DNA from: Micavibrio sp. UBA6147
Lineage (GTDB): Bacteria; Pseudomonadota; Alphaproteobacteria; Micavibrionales; UBA1664
NCBI GenBank assembly: GCA_002423185.1
Contig: DIUX01000002.1
Span: 248,001 to 312,000 of the forward strand
Reading direction: 5' to 3'
Length of the DNA: 64,000 nt
A program made the translations under genes and the position numbers. Shown here piece after piece: positions 43,423 through 52,615 of the stretch (the first letter of the stretch is position 1; each line of letters opens with the position of its first letter). The notes beneath the pieces are model-generated. The model worked only from the letters and a program-made list of their open reading frames with translations, was not told where the DNA came from and did not search any database.

Positions 43423-45216
43423 CTAATAAACCCGCTTTTTCGGCGGCACGGGCTCAACATCATTCGTCATGGTGTACATATGCACGGGGCGGTCGCCAGT
43501 CGTGACCTTGCCGGCATCGTCAATCCAGCTTGTCGAATGTTTCATCCAGTTTTTGTCATCACGCTCGGGGAAATCCTCACGCGCGTGGGCGCCGCGGCTT
43601 TCCGTGCGTTGCGCGGCGCAATGCATCGACACAACGGCTTGACGCATCAAATTGTCCAATTCAATCGTTTCGATCAAATCGGTGTTGAACACCAAGGAAC
43701 GGTCGGTCGTGCCGATATCTTTCATCCCTTGATAGCATTCATCAATGCGCTTTTGTCCTTCCGCCAGTGTTTCACCGGTGCGGAACACCGCGCAACAATC
43801 CTGCATCGTTTTTTGCATCTTGAGGCGCAGCTCAGCCGTCCGTGTGCTGCCCTTCGCGAAGCGGAAATGGTCAAGCCGCGCAATCGACGCCGATCCATCA
43901 TCACTGCCAAGCGGGCGATGCGGCATGCCGCTCGTGACCGTATGCGCGGCGCGGTTGGCGGCTGCGCGCCCAAACACCACAAGGTCAAGCAAGGAGTTCG
44001 ACCCAAGGCGGTTCGCCCCGTGAACGGACACACAAGCCGCCTCACCAATCGCCATAAGGCCGGGGACGATTTGGTCGGGGTTGGCCTTGGTCGGGTTAAT
44101 GACTTCGCCCATGAAATTGGTCGGAATACCGCCCATATTGTAGTGCACGGTCGGCAAAACCGGAATCGGTTCCTTCGTCACGTCAACGCCGGCGAAGACA
44201 CGGGCGCTCTCGGCAATCCCTGGCAAGCGGGCGTGAATGACCTCCGCGCCCAGATGTTCAAGGTGCAAATGGATATGGTCGCTATGCGTGCCAACGCCGC
44301 GCCCTTCGCGGATTTCAACGGTCATCGAACGGCTGACCACGTCACGGCTGGCGAGGTCTTTGGCGGACGGGGCATAGCGCTCCATAAAGCGTTCGCCTTC
44401 GCTGTTGGTCAAATATCCACCCTCACCGCGGACGCCTTCGGTAATCAAGCATCCGGCGCCATAAATGCCGGTCGGGTGGAATTGCGTGAATTCCATATCC
44501 TGAAGCGGCAAACCGGCGCGCAAAACCATGCCGCCGCCATCACCCGTACAGGTATGCGCAGACGTACAGGAGAAATAAGCCCGCCCATATCCGCCCGTCG
44601 CCAACACCGTTTGATGCCCGCGGAAGCGATGAATAGAGCCGTCTTCAAGGTTAATCGCCATGACGCCAAGGCACTGCCCGTCATCGCTCATGATCAAATC
44701 CAGGGCGAAATATTCGATGAAGAATTCGGCGCTGTGCTTCAGGGCTTGTTGGTACAACGTATGCAAAATGGCGTGGCCTGTGCGGTCTGCCGCTGCGCAT
44801 GTGCGCACAGCCGCCGCGCCTTCGCCGTATTTGGTGGTCATGCCGCCAAACGGGCGTTGGTAAATCTTGCCATTCGGCAGGCGCGAAAACGGCACGCCGT
44901 AATGTTCCAGCTCAATCACCGCCGGAATCGCCTCGCGGCACATATATTCAATCGCGTCTTGGTCGCCGAGCCAGTCCGATCCTTTAATGGTGTCGTACAT
45001 GTGCCAGCGCCAGTCATCCTCGCTCACATTCCCCAGCGCCGCCGAAATCCCGCCCTGCGCCGCCACGGTGTGCGAACGTGTCGGAAACACCTTGGTCAAA
45101 CACGCGGTTTTAAGGCCTTTTTCCGCCATCCCGAAGGTTGCCCGAAGCCCCGCGCCACCGGCGCCGACAACAACAACATCGTATTCATGGTCGATGATTT
45201 CGTATGATTTGGTCAT
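43423..45216 (-). CDS. sdhA: Succinate dehydrogenase flavoprotein SdhA
   Basis: This 597-aa catalytic subunit of complex II oxidises succinate to fumarate. It has the FAD dinucleotide loop VVVGAGGAGLRA (GAGGAG at 18-23), H49 in TRSHTVAAQGG (covalent FAD site), and HPTGIYGAGCLITEG, RGEGGYLTN and GEAACVSVHGANRLGSNSLL in order. Length is normal. It follows sdhD after 115 bases. sdhB does not follow; an inserted block separates them. Confidence 0.97.
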   Translation of the reverse strand: MTKSYEIIDHEYDVVVVGAGGAGLRATFGMAEKGLKTACLTKVFPTRSHTVAAQGGISAALGNVSEDDWRWHMYDTIKGSDWLGDQDAIEYMCREAIPAVIELEHYGVPFSRLPNGKIYQRPFGGMTTKYGEGAAAVRTCAAADRTGHAILHTLYQQALKHSAEFFIEYFALDLIMSDDGQCLGVMAINLEDGSIHRFRGHQTVLATGGYGRAYFSCTSAHTCTGDGGGMVLRAGLPLQDMEFTQFHPTGIYGAGCLITEGVRGEGGYLTNSEGERFMERYAPSAKDLASRDVVSRSMTVEIREGRGVGTHSDHIHLHLEHLGAEVIHARLPGIAESARVFAGVDVTKEPIPVLPTVHYNMGGIPTNFMGEVINPTKANPDQIVPGLMAIGEAACVSVHGANRLGSNSLLDLVVFGRAAANRAAHTVTSGMPHRPLGSDDGSASIARLDHFRFAKGSTRTAELRLKMQKTMQDCCAVFRTGETLAEGQKRIDECYQGMKDIGTTDRSLVFNTDLIETIELDNLMRQAVVSMHCAAQRTESRGAHAREDFPERDDKNWMKHSTSWIDDAGKVTTGDRPVHMYTMTNDVEPVPPKKRVY

Positions 45217-45331
45217 GGAAAATATCCGTTCTTTTTACGCGGTAAAACTATATCTGGCAAAGTCACTTTTAATCGTCACGATACGCACGTACGGCACGAA
45301 AAACACACGCCTACGCCCGTCTTTTTCTCGG

Positions 45332-45727
45332 CTATAACGCCACCTTCAACACGGCGAAAACACAGGCCACACCAAGGCCGGTATATAATAATTTCTGCCC
45401 CATCAATTTGATAACTTTCAACCCTTCGCAATGCACATAGTCTTCGGTCACGACCTGAAGCCCCAGCACCGCATGATAATACGATGAAATGACAAACAAA
45501 ATCATCAAAATCGCATTGACCGGCGCCGCCAACCAATCACGCACAATGGCATAATCGGCGTTTGCCAACGTCAACACCGACCACACGAACCAAAGCCCGA
45601 GCACGGCATTGGAAACCGCGGTCACGCGTTGCATCATCCAGTGATGCGATCCGCTCTTGGCCGACCCAAGGCCACGCGCGCGCGACAATGGCGACTTCAT
45701 GCCCCCCGATGTCCATTTCATGGTCAT
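45332..45727 (-). CDS. sdhD: Succinate dehydrogenase membrane anchor SdhD
   Basis: This 131-aa protein has three membrane segments. A basic N-terminus (RARGLGSAKSGSHHWMMQR) is followed by SNAVLGLWFVWSVLTL, NAILMILFVISSYYHAVLGL with the likely haem-ligand His, and a final helix YTGLGVACVFAVLKVAL. It matches alphaproteobacterial SdhD in length and pattern. With SdhC it forms the quinone and haem b site. It lies between sdhC and sdhA. Confidence 0.93.
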   Translation of the reverse strand: MTMKWTSGGMKSPLSRARGLGSAKSGSHHWMMQRVTAVSNAVLGLWFVWSVLTLANADYAIVRDWLAAPVNAILMILFVISSYYHAVLGLQVVTEDYVHCEGLKVIKLMGQKLLYTGLGVACVFAVLKVAL

Positions 45728-45786
45728 AGTTTTTATCCCTCTGTCAAAGATCCATCAAAGATCACTAAAAATTCCGTAAAAACAGC

Positions 45787-46224
45787 TTAATAGCCCGAAC
45801 AGGCAAAATACACAATCCATGTCCCCATGGTCAGGACAAGTGCACCGGCATAGGTAATATACGCGGCTTTATACATGCCCTTAATGTCCATCATCCGCCC
45901 CGTATCCATCACAAGGTGACGCAGGCCGCAACAAAAATGGTAAAAGAACGCAAAGCTCCACCCGAACAGTAAAATCATACCGAAAATGCTGCCCCAAAAG
46001 TCTTTGAACACGGCATAGCTTCCTTCACCGCTCGCCAAAGCGATCAAACCCCAGCCGAGCACAAACAACCCCAGCGCCAGCGCAACCCCCGTGGCGCGGT
46101 GCAAAATAGAGGTCACAGAGGTGATCTGCGGCTTGTAAATCTGAAGATGGGGCGAGAGCGGTCTTTCGCGCTTGGCTTTGTCCGCTGCTGATGATCCCGA
46201 AGTTGATCCTGATGGTGCGCTCAT
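45787..46224 (-). CDS. sdhC: Succinate dehydrogenase cytochrome b556 subunit SdhC
   Basis: This 145-aa anchor subunit has RPLSPHLQIYKPQITSVTSI and LHRATGVALALGL (family signature), and HFCCGLRHLVMDTG with the haem-ligand His. Three membrane segments are visible. I chose the ATG at 46224 (MSAPSGSTSG); the frame is open to 46284 but those residues are not family-like. First gene of the sdhCDA run. Confidence 0.95.
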   Translation of the reverse strand: MSAPSGSTSGSSAADKAKRERPLSPHLQIYKPQITSVTSILHRATGVALALGLFVLGWGLIALASGEGSYAVFKDFWGSIFGMILLFGWSFAFFYHFCCGLRHLVMDTGRMMDIKGMYKAAYITYAGALVLTMGTWIVYFACSGY

Positions 46225-46353
46225 GAAATGGCTCGTTTCGTGTTGTTTGAAATTTGTTTGCGACTTTAATACACGGCGTCGCACGCGATATTATAAAGCC
46301 TCCGCCAAAAATTCAAACCCAAAACATGCACAGAACGGGTCTTATGCTCCGAT

Positions 46354-46935
46354 TTATTCCGTTTCTTTGGCGGTTGTGCCTTTTTCCGCCGGAATAAAGG
46401 CCATGGCAACGCCGTTCATGCAGTACCGCAAGCCTGTCGGTTCCGGCCCGTCATCAAACACATGCCCCAGATGCCCGCCGCAATTGGCGCAGTGAACCTC
46501 GGTGCGCGGATAAAATAATTTATAATCCGTCGTCGTTCCCACCGCACCTTCATTAATCGGGCGGGTAAAAGACGGCCACCCTGTGCGACTATCGAACTTA
46601 TCCGTCGATGAAAACAAAGGAAAAGCGCATCCCGCGCATTGATACACCCCCGCGCCATATTCCGCATCCAGCGGTGAGGACCGTGACGGCTCCGTCCCGT
46701 GTTTGCGCAAAACGCGGTATGCCTCGGGCGACAAGCGTTCTTGCCACTGCGCATCGGTCAATGTGACGGGGAAGGCCTCAGCCTTTTTATCTTTTCCTAA
46801 ACCAAACACTGCCCATCCCTTTCGTGAAGCCATTGTCATGCCACCTGCGACAACCGCGCCGGCAATAATTGTTCCCGTCAGAGCCTTTTTCAAAAAGACT
46901 CGTCGTTTATTGCGTTCATCCATCATCGGGGTCAT
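46354..46935 (-). CDS. msrB: Exported methionine-(R)-sulfoxide reductase MsrB
   Basis: This 193-aa protein repairs R-methionine sulfoxide. The N-terminus has a Tat-like signal (NKRRVFLKKAL followed by a hydrophobic stretch to about 35), so it is probably periplasmic or membrane-anchored. The MsrB domain (about 57-185) has zinc Cys pairs C100/C103 and C149/C152, and RYCMNG with catalytic C172. No MsrA is fused or adjacent. A second ATG (residue 5) is an alternative start. Confidence 0.93.
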   Translation of the reverse strand: MTPMMDERNKRRVFLKKALTGTIIAGAVVAGGMTMASRKGWAVFGLGKDKKAEAFPVTLTDAQWQERLSPEAYRVLRKHGTEPSRSSPLDAEYGAGVYQCAGCAFPLFSSTDKFDSRTGWPSFTRPINEGAVGTTTDYKLFYPRTEVHCANCGGHLGHVFDDGPEPTGLRYCMNGVAMAFIPAEKGTTAKETE

Positions 46936-47003
46936 CCTTATGCTCTACCATTGATTATATCCCAAGTCGTGCCGCGCTCAAAATTACCTTTTGGACAGGC
47001 AAT

Positions 47004-47027
47004 AAAAACGGCGCCCGAAGGCGCCGT
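47004..47027 (-). terminator. Rho-independent terminator after nadE
   Basis: ACGGCGCC and GGCGCCGT form a perfect 8-bp stem around a four-base CGAA (TTCG on the - strand) loop, followed on the - strand by TTTTTATT. It is 42 bases past the nadE stop. Confidence 0.9.
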
Positions 47028-47068
47028 CCCTAGGAAAACAAATCGAGAAAACTGTTTTGCTCAAACCC

Positions 47069-48931
47069 CTATAACGTCAAGGCCGAGAGCTTCTTCAGCA
47101 TTGACGGCGTGGTCGGGCGAGCAATCGGATAGCGCCGTCCGCGCCCGAAGGAACGCTCGGTAATCTTCACACCGGGGCAAGCCTGCCGCCGTTTATATTC
47201 GGCAATATCGACCTTCGCAATCATCGACTCGATCAAGCCACGGTCAAACCCTGTGTCCTTGACGATCTCATCCATTGATTTTTCGTTCTCGACATAGGCT
47301 TGCAAAATCGTGTCCAGCACCGGATATTCGGGCAAAGAATCCGTATCTTTTTGCCCTGCGGAGAGTTCCGCCGATGGCGGGCGTGTAATGATCCGATCCG
47401 GCATCACCGGTCCTTTGGGGCCGAGCAAACCGTCGGGATAGTTGACGTTGCGCCATTTCGCAAGGTCTTTGACCAGTGTTTTATACACGTCCTTCAACGG
47501 GTTAAAACCGCCATTCATGTCGCCATACAGCGTACAATATCCAACGCTCACCTCCGACTTATTGCCGGTGCTTAAGGGGAGCCAGTTGAACTTGTTGCTG
47601 TAACGCATGATGATCGTGCCACGGGCGCGGGCTTGGAGGTTTTCATCCGAAACATCCTTGGAACCGGCGGCGGGCGGCACAAAATTCGGCTCAACGACCA
47701 CATCGTCATTGAACAAATCGCGCAAGGATTGCACCACATTTTCAATCGGCTTTTGGAAGATTGATGCCCCCAGCATATCGGCCGCATCATACGCATCGGT
47801 GTTGCTGATGCTCTCCGTGAATTTTGACGGCATACTGATCAGATGCACCTTATCCCCGCCCAGCGCATCGGCGGCAATCGCGGCAACAACGGCGGAGTCA
47901 ATCCCGCCGGACATGCCAAGGACAACCTCGGTCTGGCCGATCTTCGCCATGTAATCCTTCAGGCCTTGAACCAGCGCCCGCCATGTCCGCTCCAGCCCGC
48001 TCGGCACCGGCGCCATCAGGCCGCGACGAAACTGCGCATGGCCTTGTTGCGGCACATCAAGCGTGACATGGTCAAGGCCGGTTTCAAACATGCGGCCTTG
48101 ATAGGCCTGTTGAAGATTGGCGTTGAGCGCCACAGACGCGCCGTCAAACACGATCTCGTCCTGTCCGCCCACTTGGTTGACGTACAGCAGCGGCAAGCCT
48201 GTTTCAATCACCCGTTCGCGAATGACCGTATCCAGCCGTTGTTCGAATTTGGTCTGGTGGAACGGCGATGCGTTCATCGATACCAGAACCTGCGCGCCCT
48301 CTTGCGCCAATTGGCGTGACACATCGGGATACCATGTATCCTCGCAAATCATAAAGCCGATCTTGCATCCGCGAAAGGCAATCGGTTGGTGCGGTTGCCC
48401 GTGGGCGAAGTTGCGCTCTTCATCAAACACATCGTAATTCGGCAAATGTTGTTTGCGGATGGTTTGCTTGACCTCGCCTTTTTCAATCAACACGGCGGCG
48501 TTATAAATGTTGCGCCCTTGATTGTCGGTCGCGCCGATCACCGGCAAGCCGACCAAAATCGCCGCATCCATTGTTTTGGAATGGGCGATCAAGGCCTCAA
48601 GCCCCTTCGCCGCCGCCGCGATCAAATCGGGGTTTTCCACGAGGTCTTCGAGCGGGTAACCCGTAATCGACAATTCCGGCGTGATGACGAGGTCACTGCC
48701 TTCGTCTTGCGCTTGTTGCCATGCCTGCTTAATCAACGCCACATTCCCCGCAATATCACCCACGCGGGTGTTGAGCTGAGCCGCCGTCAAAGTCAGGGTC
48801 GCCGCGACCTGTTCCGGCTTTAACACCAAGGATGCCTGTCCCACCTCACCGGTGAATTTCGCCGCTGTTTTTGATGATGATCCTGTCGCGGACTGAGCCG
48901 GAGATTGTTTCGAAGGTTTATTGGCACTCAT
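47069..48931 (-). CDS. nadE: Glutamine-dependent NAD+ synthetase
   Basis: This 620-aa two-domain enzyme makes NAD+ from nicotinate adenine dinucleotide. The N-terminal nitrilase-type glutaminase domain shows ITPELSITGYPLEDL (Glu), RKQHLPNYDVFDE (Lys) and MICEDTWYPD (Cys). The C-terminal synthetase has the PP-loop GMSGGIDSAVVAAI and LPLSTGNKSEVSVGYCTLYG. About 45 extra Ser/Lys/Ala-rich residues precede the usual start. It is divergent from pdxY. Confidence 0.96.
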   Translation of the reverse strand: MSANKPSKQSPAQSATGSSSKTAAKFTGEVGQASLVLKPEQVAATLTLTAAQLNTRVGDIAGNVALIKQAWQQAQDEGSDLVITPELSITGYPLEDLVENPDLIAAAAKGLEALIAHSKTMDAAILVGLPVIGATDNQGRNIYNAAVLIEKGEVKQTIRKQHLPNYDVFDEERNFAHGQPHQPIAFRGCKIGFMICEDTWYPDVSRQLAQEGAQVLVSMNASPFHQTKFEQRLDTVIRERVIETGLPLLYVNQVGGQDEIVFDGASVALNANLQQAYQGRMFETGLDHVTLDVPQQGHAQFRRGLMAPVPSGLERTWRALVQGLKDYMAKIGQTEVVLGMSGGIDSAVVAAIAADALGGDKVHLISMPSKFTESISNTDAYDAADMLGASIFQKPIENVVQSLRDLFNDDVVVEPNFVPPAAGSKDVSDENLQARARGTIIMRYSNKFNWLPLSTGNKSEVSVGYCTLYGDMNGGFNPLKDVYKTLVKDLAKWRNVNYPDGLLGPKGPVMPDRIITRPPSAELSAGQKDTDSLPEYPVLDTILQAYVENEKSMDEIVKDTGFDRGLIESMIAKVDIAEYKRRQACPGVKITERSFGRGRRYPIARPTTPSMLKKLSALTL

Positions 48932-48966
48932 GCAAAACGCTCTTTCTTTGCTTTACTGTGAACTCT

Positions 48967-49004
48967 GGTTTTATATCTTATTTGGGGTTTTATATCTTAT
49001 TTGG
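48967..49004. repeat. 19-bp perfect tandem duplication in the nadE-pdxY gap
   Basis: GGTTTTATATCTTATTTGG occurs twice head to tail (48967-48985, 48986-49004). The copies lie between the divergent starts of nadE and pdxY, so they probably overlap one or both promoters. Confidence 0.75.
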
Positions 49005-49094
49005 TTATCTTCTTTGCGGCGGGAACGGAAATATGCTATCCCCCAACACACCAACCATTCCTAGCACTGCGCGCGCGCCGGAGGCAAGCAAATT

Positions 49095-50042
49095 ATGGAA
49101 TATCAAGAGCGTTTCATCCTGTCCATTCAATCCGCCGTTGCCTATGGCTATGTCGGCAATCGCGCCGCTGTTTTCCCGTTGCAATGCATGGGGTATGACG
49201 TGATTGCGGTGAACACGGTGCAATTATCAAACCACACAGGATACGGCGCCTTCAAAGGCGAATTCTTCAGCCCCGACCACATCGCCGCCGTGCTCGAAGG
49301 CATTGAAGACCGCGGCGTTTTTCCCCGCATAGAGGGCGTATTATCCGGCTATCTCGGCGATGCGACATTGGGGCAAATCGTCCTTGATACCGTTGCGAAA
49401 ATCCGCAGCTTACGCGGCGATGCGCCGTTTTTATACACATGCGACCCCGTGATGGGCGATGTCGGGCGCGGGTTTTTCGTGCGTGATGGCATCCCGCCCT
49501 TTTTCAAGGACACCGCCCTTCCCCTCGCCGACATCATCACCCCGAACCAGTTCGAGCTTGAATATCTCAGCGGTCACACCGTGAAAACGCTCGAAGACGC
49601 CAAAGCCGCCTGCGACATTTTGCACGAACGCGGCACCAAGACCATTTTGGTCACCAGTCTTGAACACAGCGCCACGCCCAAAAACCACATCCAGATGATG
49701 GCCTCCAGCATCGCAAACCAAGACGGCGCAAGCCAGCAAGCCGCTCCCAAACGCGACCCGAAACGCTTTATCGTCACAACCCCGAAAATCGCCTTTGACA
49801 TTGCCCCGAACGGATCGGGCGATTGCACGGCGGCGCTGTTTTGCGGGCATATTTTGGACGGCGCGGATATTCAAACGGCGCTCGGCCTTACGGCGGCGGG
49901 AATTTATACAGTCTTTGAAAAAACGGCGGCAATGAACCGCCGCGAACTCGCCCTCATTCAATGCCGCTCTGATTTTGCCGCCCCAACGCAGGATTTCGCC
50001 GCCATCCCCCTGTGCCATGTGCAAGGGACAAGCTGCGCCTAG
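49095..50042 (+). CDS. pdxY: Pyridoxal kinase, PdxY-like
   Basis: This 315-aa ribokinase-fold enzyme phosphorylates pyridoxal to pyridoxal 5'-phosphate. It begins with SIQSAVAYGYVGNRAAVFPL and has NTVQLSNHTGYGAFKG, TCDPVMGDVGRGFFV, DIITPNQFELEYLSG and the ATP-site NGSGDCTAALFCG in order. It is a little longer than usual because of a Gln/Ala-rich loop before the ATP site. GGAGG precedes the ATG by 11 bases. Confidence 0.93.
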   Translation: MEYQERFILSIQSAVAYGYVGNRAAVFPLQCMGYDVIAVNTVQLSNHTGYGAFKGEFFSPDHIAAVLEGIEDRGVFPRIEGVLSGYLGDATLGQIVLDTVAKIRSLRGDAPFLYTCDPVMGDVGRGFFVRDGIPPFFKDTALPLADIITPNQFELEYLSGHTVKTLEDAKAACDILHERGTKTILVTSLEHSATPKNHIQMMASSIANQDGASQQAAPKRDPKRFIVTTPKIAFDIAPNGSGDCTAALFCGHILDGADIQTALGLTAAGIYTVFEKTAAMNRRELALIQCRSDFAAPTQDFAAIPLCHVQGTSCA

Positions 50043-50043
50043 C

Positions 50044-50070
50044 AGCCTCCAAAGCCTCCAAAGCTTCCAA
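50044..50070. repeat. Three 9-bp tandem repeats between pdxY and the DCC gene
   Basis: AGCCTCCAA, AGCCTCCAA, AGCTTCCAA start at 50044, 50053 and 50062, in the short gap between convergent genes. No terminator hairpin is seen. Confidence 0.7.
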
Positions 50071-50073
50071 AGC

Positions 50074-50478
50074 CTAGGGAATAAGCGTCTTGCCGCGCAC
50101 AATCAACGTCAAGCGCCGCCCCAATTTGAGTACAGGATACAAAACGCGACTCACCCAGCGATAGCGAAACAAACTGCGGTTCGCCAGCCCCAAAATCCCC
50201 GACGTTTCGGAGTGGATCGCCAGAATTTGCAGCGCATCCTCGCCGTAATGCACGCGGTCTTGATAGACAAACACCATGCCACGATTCGGCTCAATCCCGT
50301 GCCCCCGAAGGAGCGTAACAATCCCCGCTTGTTCCCGCAAATTCAGTAGCGCCACTGGCCCCACATTTTGGCGGAGCTTGATGAGTGCGGCATAATGGCT
50401 GCAATACACGCAATCCCCGTCATACAGGATCATCGTATCCGCACCGGAAATCGTCGTAATCTCTTGCGCCAATGTCAT
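50074..50478 (-). CDS. DCC-family (DUF393) thiol-disulfide oxidoreductase-like protein
   Basis: This 134-aa protein has the family's YDGDCVYC motif (D20-G-D-C23-V-Y-C26), a thioredoxin-like redox site, followed by the usual LNLREQAG and YRWVSRVLYPVL stretches. It starts three bases after the stop of the HTTM-type membrane gene, and DCC proteins are often paired with HTTM proteins. The substrate is unknown. Confidence 0.87.
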   Translation of the reverse strand: MTLAQEITTISGADTMILYDGDCVYCSHYAALIKLRQNVGPVALLNLREQAGIVTLLRGHGIEPNRGMVFVYQDRVHYGEDALQILAIHSETSGILGLANRSLFRYRWVSRVLYPVLKLGRRLTLIVRGKTLIP

Positions 50479-50481
50479 GGG

Positions 50482-52464
50482 TTATTTTCTCCAGCTACAA
50501 TATTTTTTGCCGTAAATGGGCAAGACGGAGCCTTGATAGGCCATCTCCAGCCCCAGCATACAAACCCCCTCCATATCGCCCTTCGCGATGGTATAACGTA
50601 CACCGTTATCAACCGCTGAGCGCCGCGCCTCGGGGCCGGTCACGAGTGACCCGCGCGCCCCGTTCATCACAACAACGGAACGGATCAAATCGGCCTGCGC
50701 CGCGATGCTGCCGTGCAGGGTGATCGACACAGAGTCTACATCGTCTGCATACGACACGTACACCGTATCATCCCCGTCAATAAAGGCAGAGAACCCGAGA
50801 AAGATCGGCATCATATGCCGCGCCCCGTCAATACCGTTGACGAATTGATATTCCCCTTGCCAAAATCCGAGATACTCACCCGCGCCCGATGCCGCAGACC
50901 GCCCGCAAAACGAAGCCTCCCGCCCCGCGCACCATGACAAAAGCGCCGCCATTTTGGCGCCGTCATACGCGCTCAAACTGCTCAAAAGCGGCGAGTTCTT
51001 GTTATCAGGGCGCAAAATATTCGCCTGTACGCATGGCGCACTGCCCGTTTGCGCAACGTCTTCGGGGGGGCATTGATACGCCCCGCGCGCCAAACCCGAT
51101 TCACTGAACAAGGTCGTGCGCTCGCCCTGATACGGGTACACGTCATACGGCAAAGAATAAAACCCCAAATGGTCAACAAACGGATACGCCTCGAGCGCCC
51201 GCGCCGGAAATTGCGTTACGAACCCGCCGATATAGATAACCAGCATCACCGGCACGAGGCCAAACCCCAATGACGGGCTTTTCCAAGACATCGCGCGGCG
51301 GCACAGTGGCATCGCCCGCGTAAAAAGCGCTTCATAATCAATAAAGATCAGCGCCACACCCAGCCACCAAAACCACGGCCAGATATGCCCGATCACCGCC
51401 CACAGCATAAAGGCACTGAGGTAATACGCCACCGCCTCCAACGCACGATGACGCGCCGAATGGGCATTGATGAAGAACAACAACGGGATGGCCTGCATCA
51501 CCAAATGCCCATAGCCGCAAATCACCATCATCACGGCATTGTTTTTAATCAAATCGACATAGAACGGTTTCACAGCCGATATGTTCGGCCCCTCCCACGC
51601 GAAGGTGAGGCTGTTGAGCAAATGGTCGGAAAACACCCAATCCATGCCGCTGAACACCATTTTAGAATAAAACGCGCCGGCGTAGAACAGCGCCGCGAAA
51701 GCCTGCGCAAAAAACAGCGGCAAATACGGGCTGTCTGCGCCTTGCGCGACTTTGAACGCCCACCGGTCAACACTCCACCGCCCGCTGAGATTCGCAAAAA
51801 TAAGCGGAAAAGACGCCATCAAAATCGGCACTTCGCCATGCGACCACATGAGTGATCCGCTCTCATACCACGACACATAATACAGCGTCAAAAACCACAG
51901 GGCGGGAAAAGTCAGGCGGCTCAAAAACCCCACTGCCGAAGCAATTCCAATCCCCATGCAAGCCCACCATATCGCGGCATACGGCACATCCATGAGCGGG
52001 ACAATCCGGTCAATCAGCTTCGGATAACGCACCACATCCACCGTCCCCGCATTGGCGGCAAACAAATATCCCTCGCCATAAATCAAGCCCAGATATTTGT
52101 GCAGCACCATCATCATCGAACACGCCAACAGCGCCCGTACGATGGATGTCGAATACGGCGCATCACGGGTTTTAAGGAGGGTGAAATAGTCCCCCACCGT
52201 TTGAATGGGCTGCGCTTCGTCAAGGCGGCTCATACGCCTTAACGCGCGGTCAATCACAATCAGAATGACAAAAAAACTGGCGAAAAAAACGGCACTGAGC
52301 GCCGATTTCATCAACAAATCCCCATTCACATGAAACCCGCCCGTCATGGCACGATCCAGCACAAAGGGCTGTACCGCTCCCGCCGCAATCGACGCCGCCA
52401 GCAACAAATATAGAATCCTGTCCTTAGCGGTGGAATAAGACATGGTTAAAAAGCCGGAGATCAT
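50482..52464 (-). CDS. Large HTTM-like membrane protein
   Basis: This protein of about 660 aa has some ten to twelve hydrophobic segments in its first 430 residues, then a soluble C-terminal part (about 430-660) with several Cys. The membrane half resembles HTTM (vitamin-K-dependent carboxylase-like) proteins in layout (SRLTFPALWFLTLYYVSWYE, GAFYSKMVFSGMDWVFSDHL), and the adjoining DCC gene supports this. Activity unknown. I chose the ATG at 52464 because GTGAGG lies just before it; the frame's first codon, GTG at 52491, has no such site. Confidence 0.7.
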   Translation of the reverse strand: MISGFLTMSYSTAKDRILYLLLAASIAAGAVQPFVLDRAMTGGFHVNGDLLMKSALSAVFFASFFVILIVIDRALRRMSRLDEAQPIQTVGDYFTLLKTRDAPYSTSIVRALLACSMMMVLHKYLGLIYGEGYLFAANAGTVDVVRYPKLIDRIVPLMDVPYAAIWWACMGIGIASAVGFLSRLTFPALWFLTLYYVSWYESGSLMWSHGEVPILMASFPLIFANLSGRWSVDRWAFKVAQGADSPYLPLFFAQAFAALFYAGAFYSKMVFSGMDWVFSDHLLNSLTFAWEGPNISAVKPFYVDLIKNNAVMMVICGYGHLVMQAIPLLFFINAHSARHRALEAVAYYLSAFMLWAVIGHIWPWFWWLGVALIFIDYEALFTRAMPLCRRAMSWKSPSLGFGLVPVMLVIYIGGFVTQFPARALEAYPFVDHLGFYSLPYDVYPYQGERTTLFSESGLARGAYQCPPEDVAQTGSAPCVQANILRPDNKNSPLLSSLSAYDGAKMAALLSWCAGREASFCGRSAASGAGEYLGFWQGEYQFVNGIDGARHMMPIFLGFSAFIDGDDTVYVSYADDVDSVSITLHGSIAAQADLIRSVVVMNGARGSLVTGPEARRSAVDNGVRYTIAKGDMEGVCMLGLEMAYQGSVLPIYGKKYCSWRK

Positions 52465-52546
52465 GAAAGCCTCACCAAAGAAAGAGTACACCTGCCCTAA
52501 GGCATTGACTCGTCAAGAGTACTCCAGCCCCGCCGCGCCGACAAAT

Positions 52547-52574
52547 AAAAAACGCGCCGTAAAAACGACGCGTT
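52547..52574 (-). terminator. Rho-independent terminator after the 195-aa gene
   Basis: On the - strand AACGCGTCG pairs with CGGCGCGTT (one mismatch) and is followed by TTTTTATTTG. It is about 40 bases past the stop of the unknown gene. Confidence 0.8.
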
Positions 52575-52615
52575 CGACCTTTTGTACCCTATGCAACAAC
52601 GACAATCAGCCATCT

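Noticed and set aside
43393..45207. A 604-codon open frame on the + strand opposite sdhA
   Set aside because: It is the antisense shadow of a clear sdhA gene; the peptide is rich in His/Arg and has no domain pattern.
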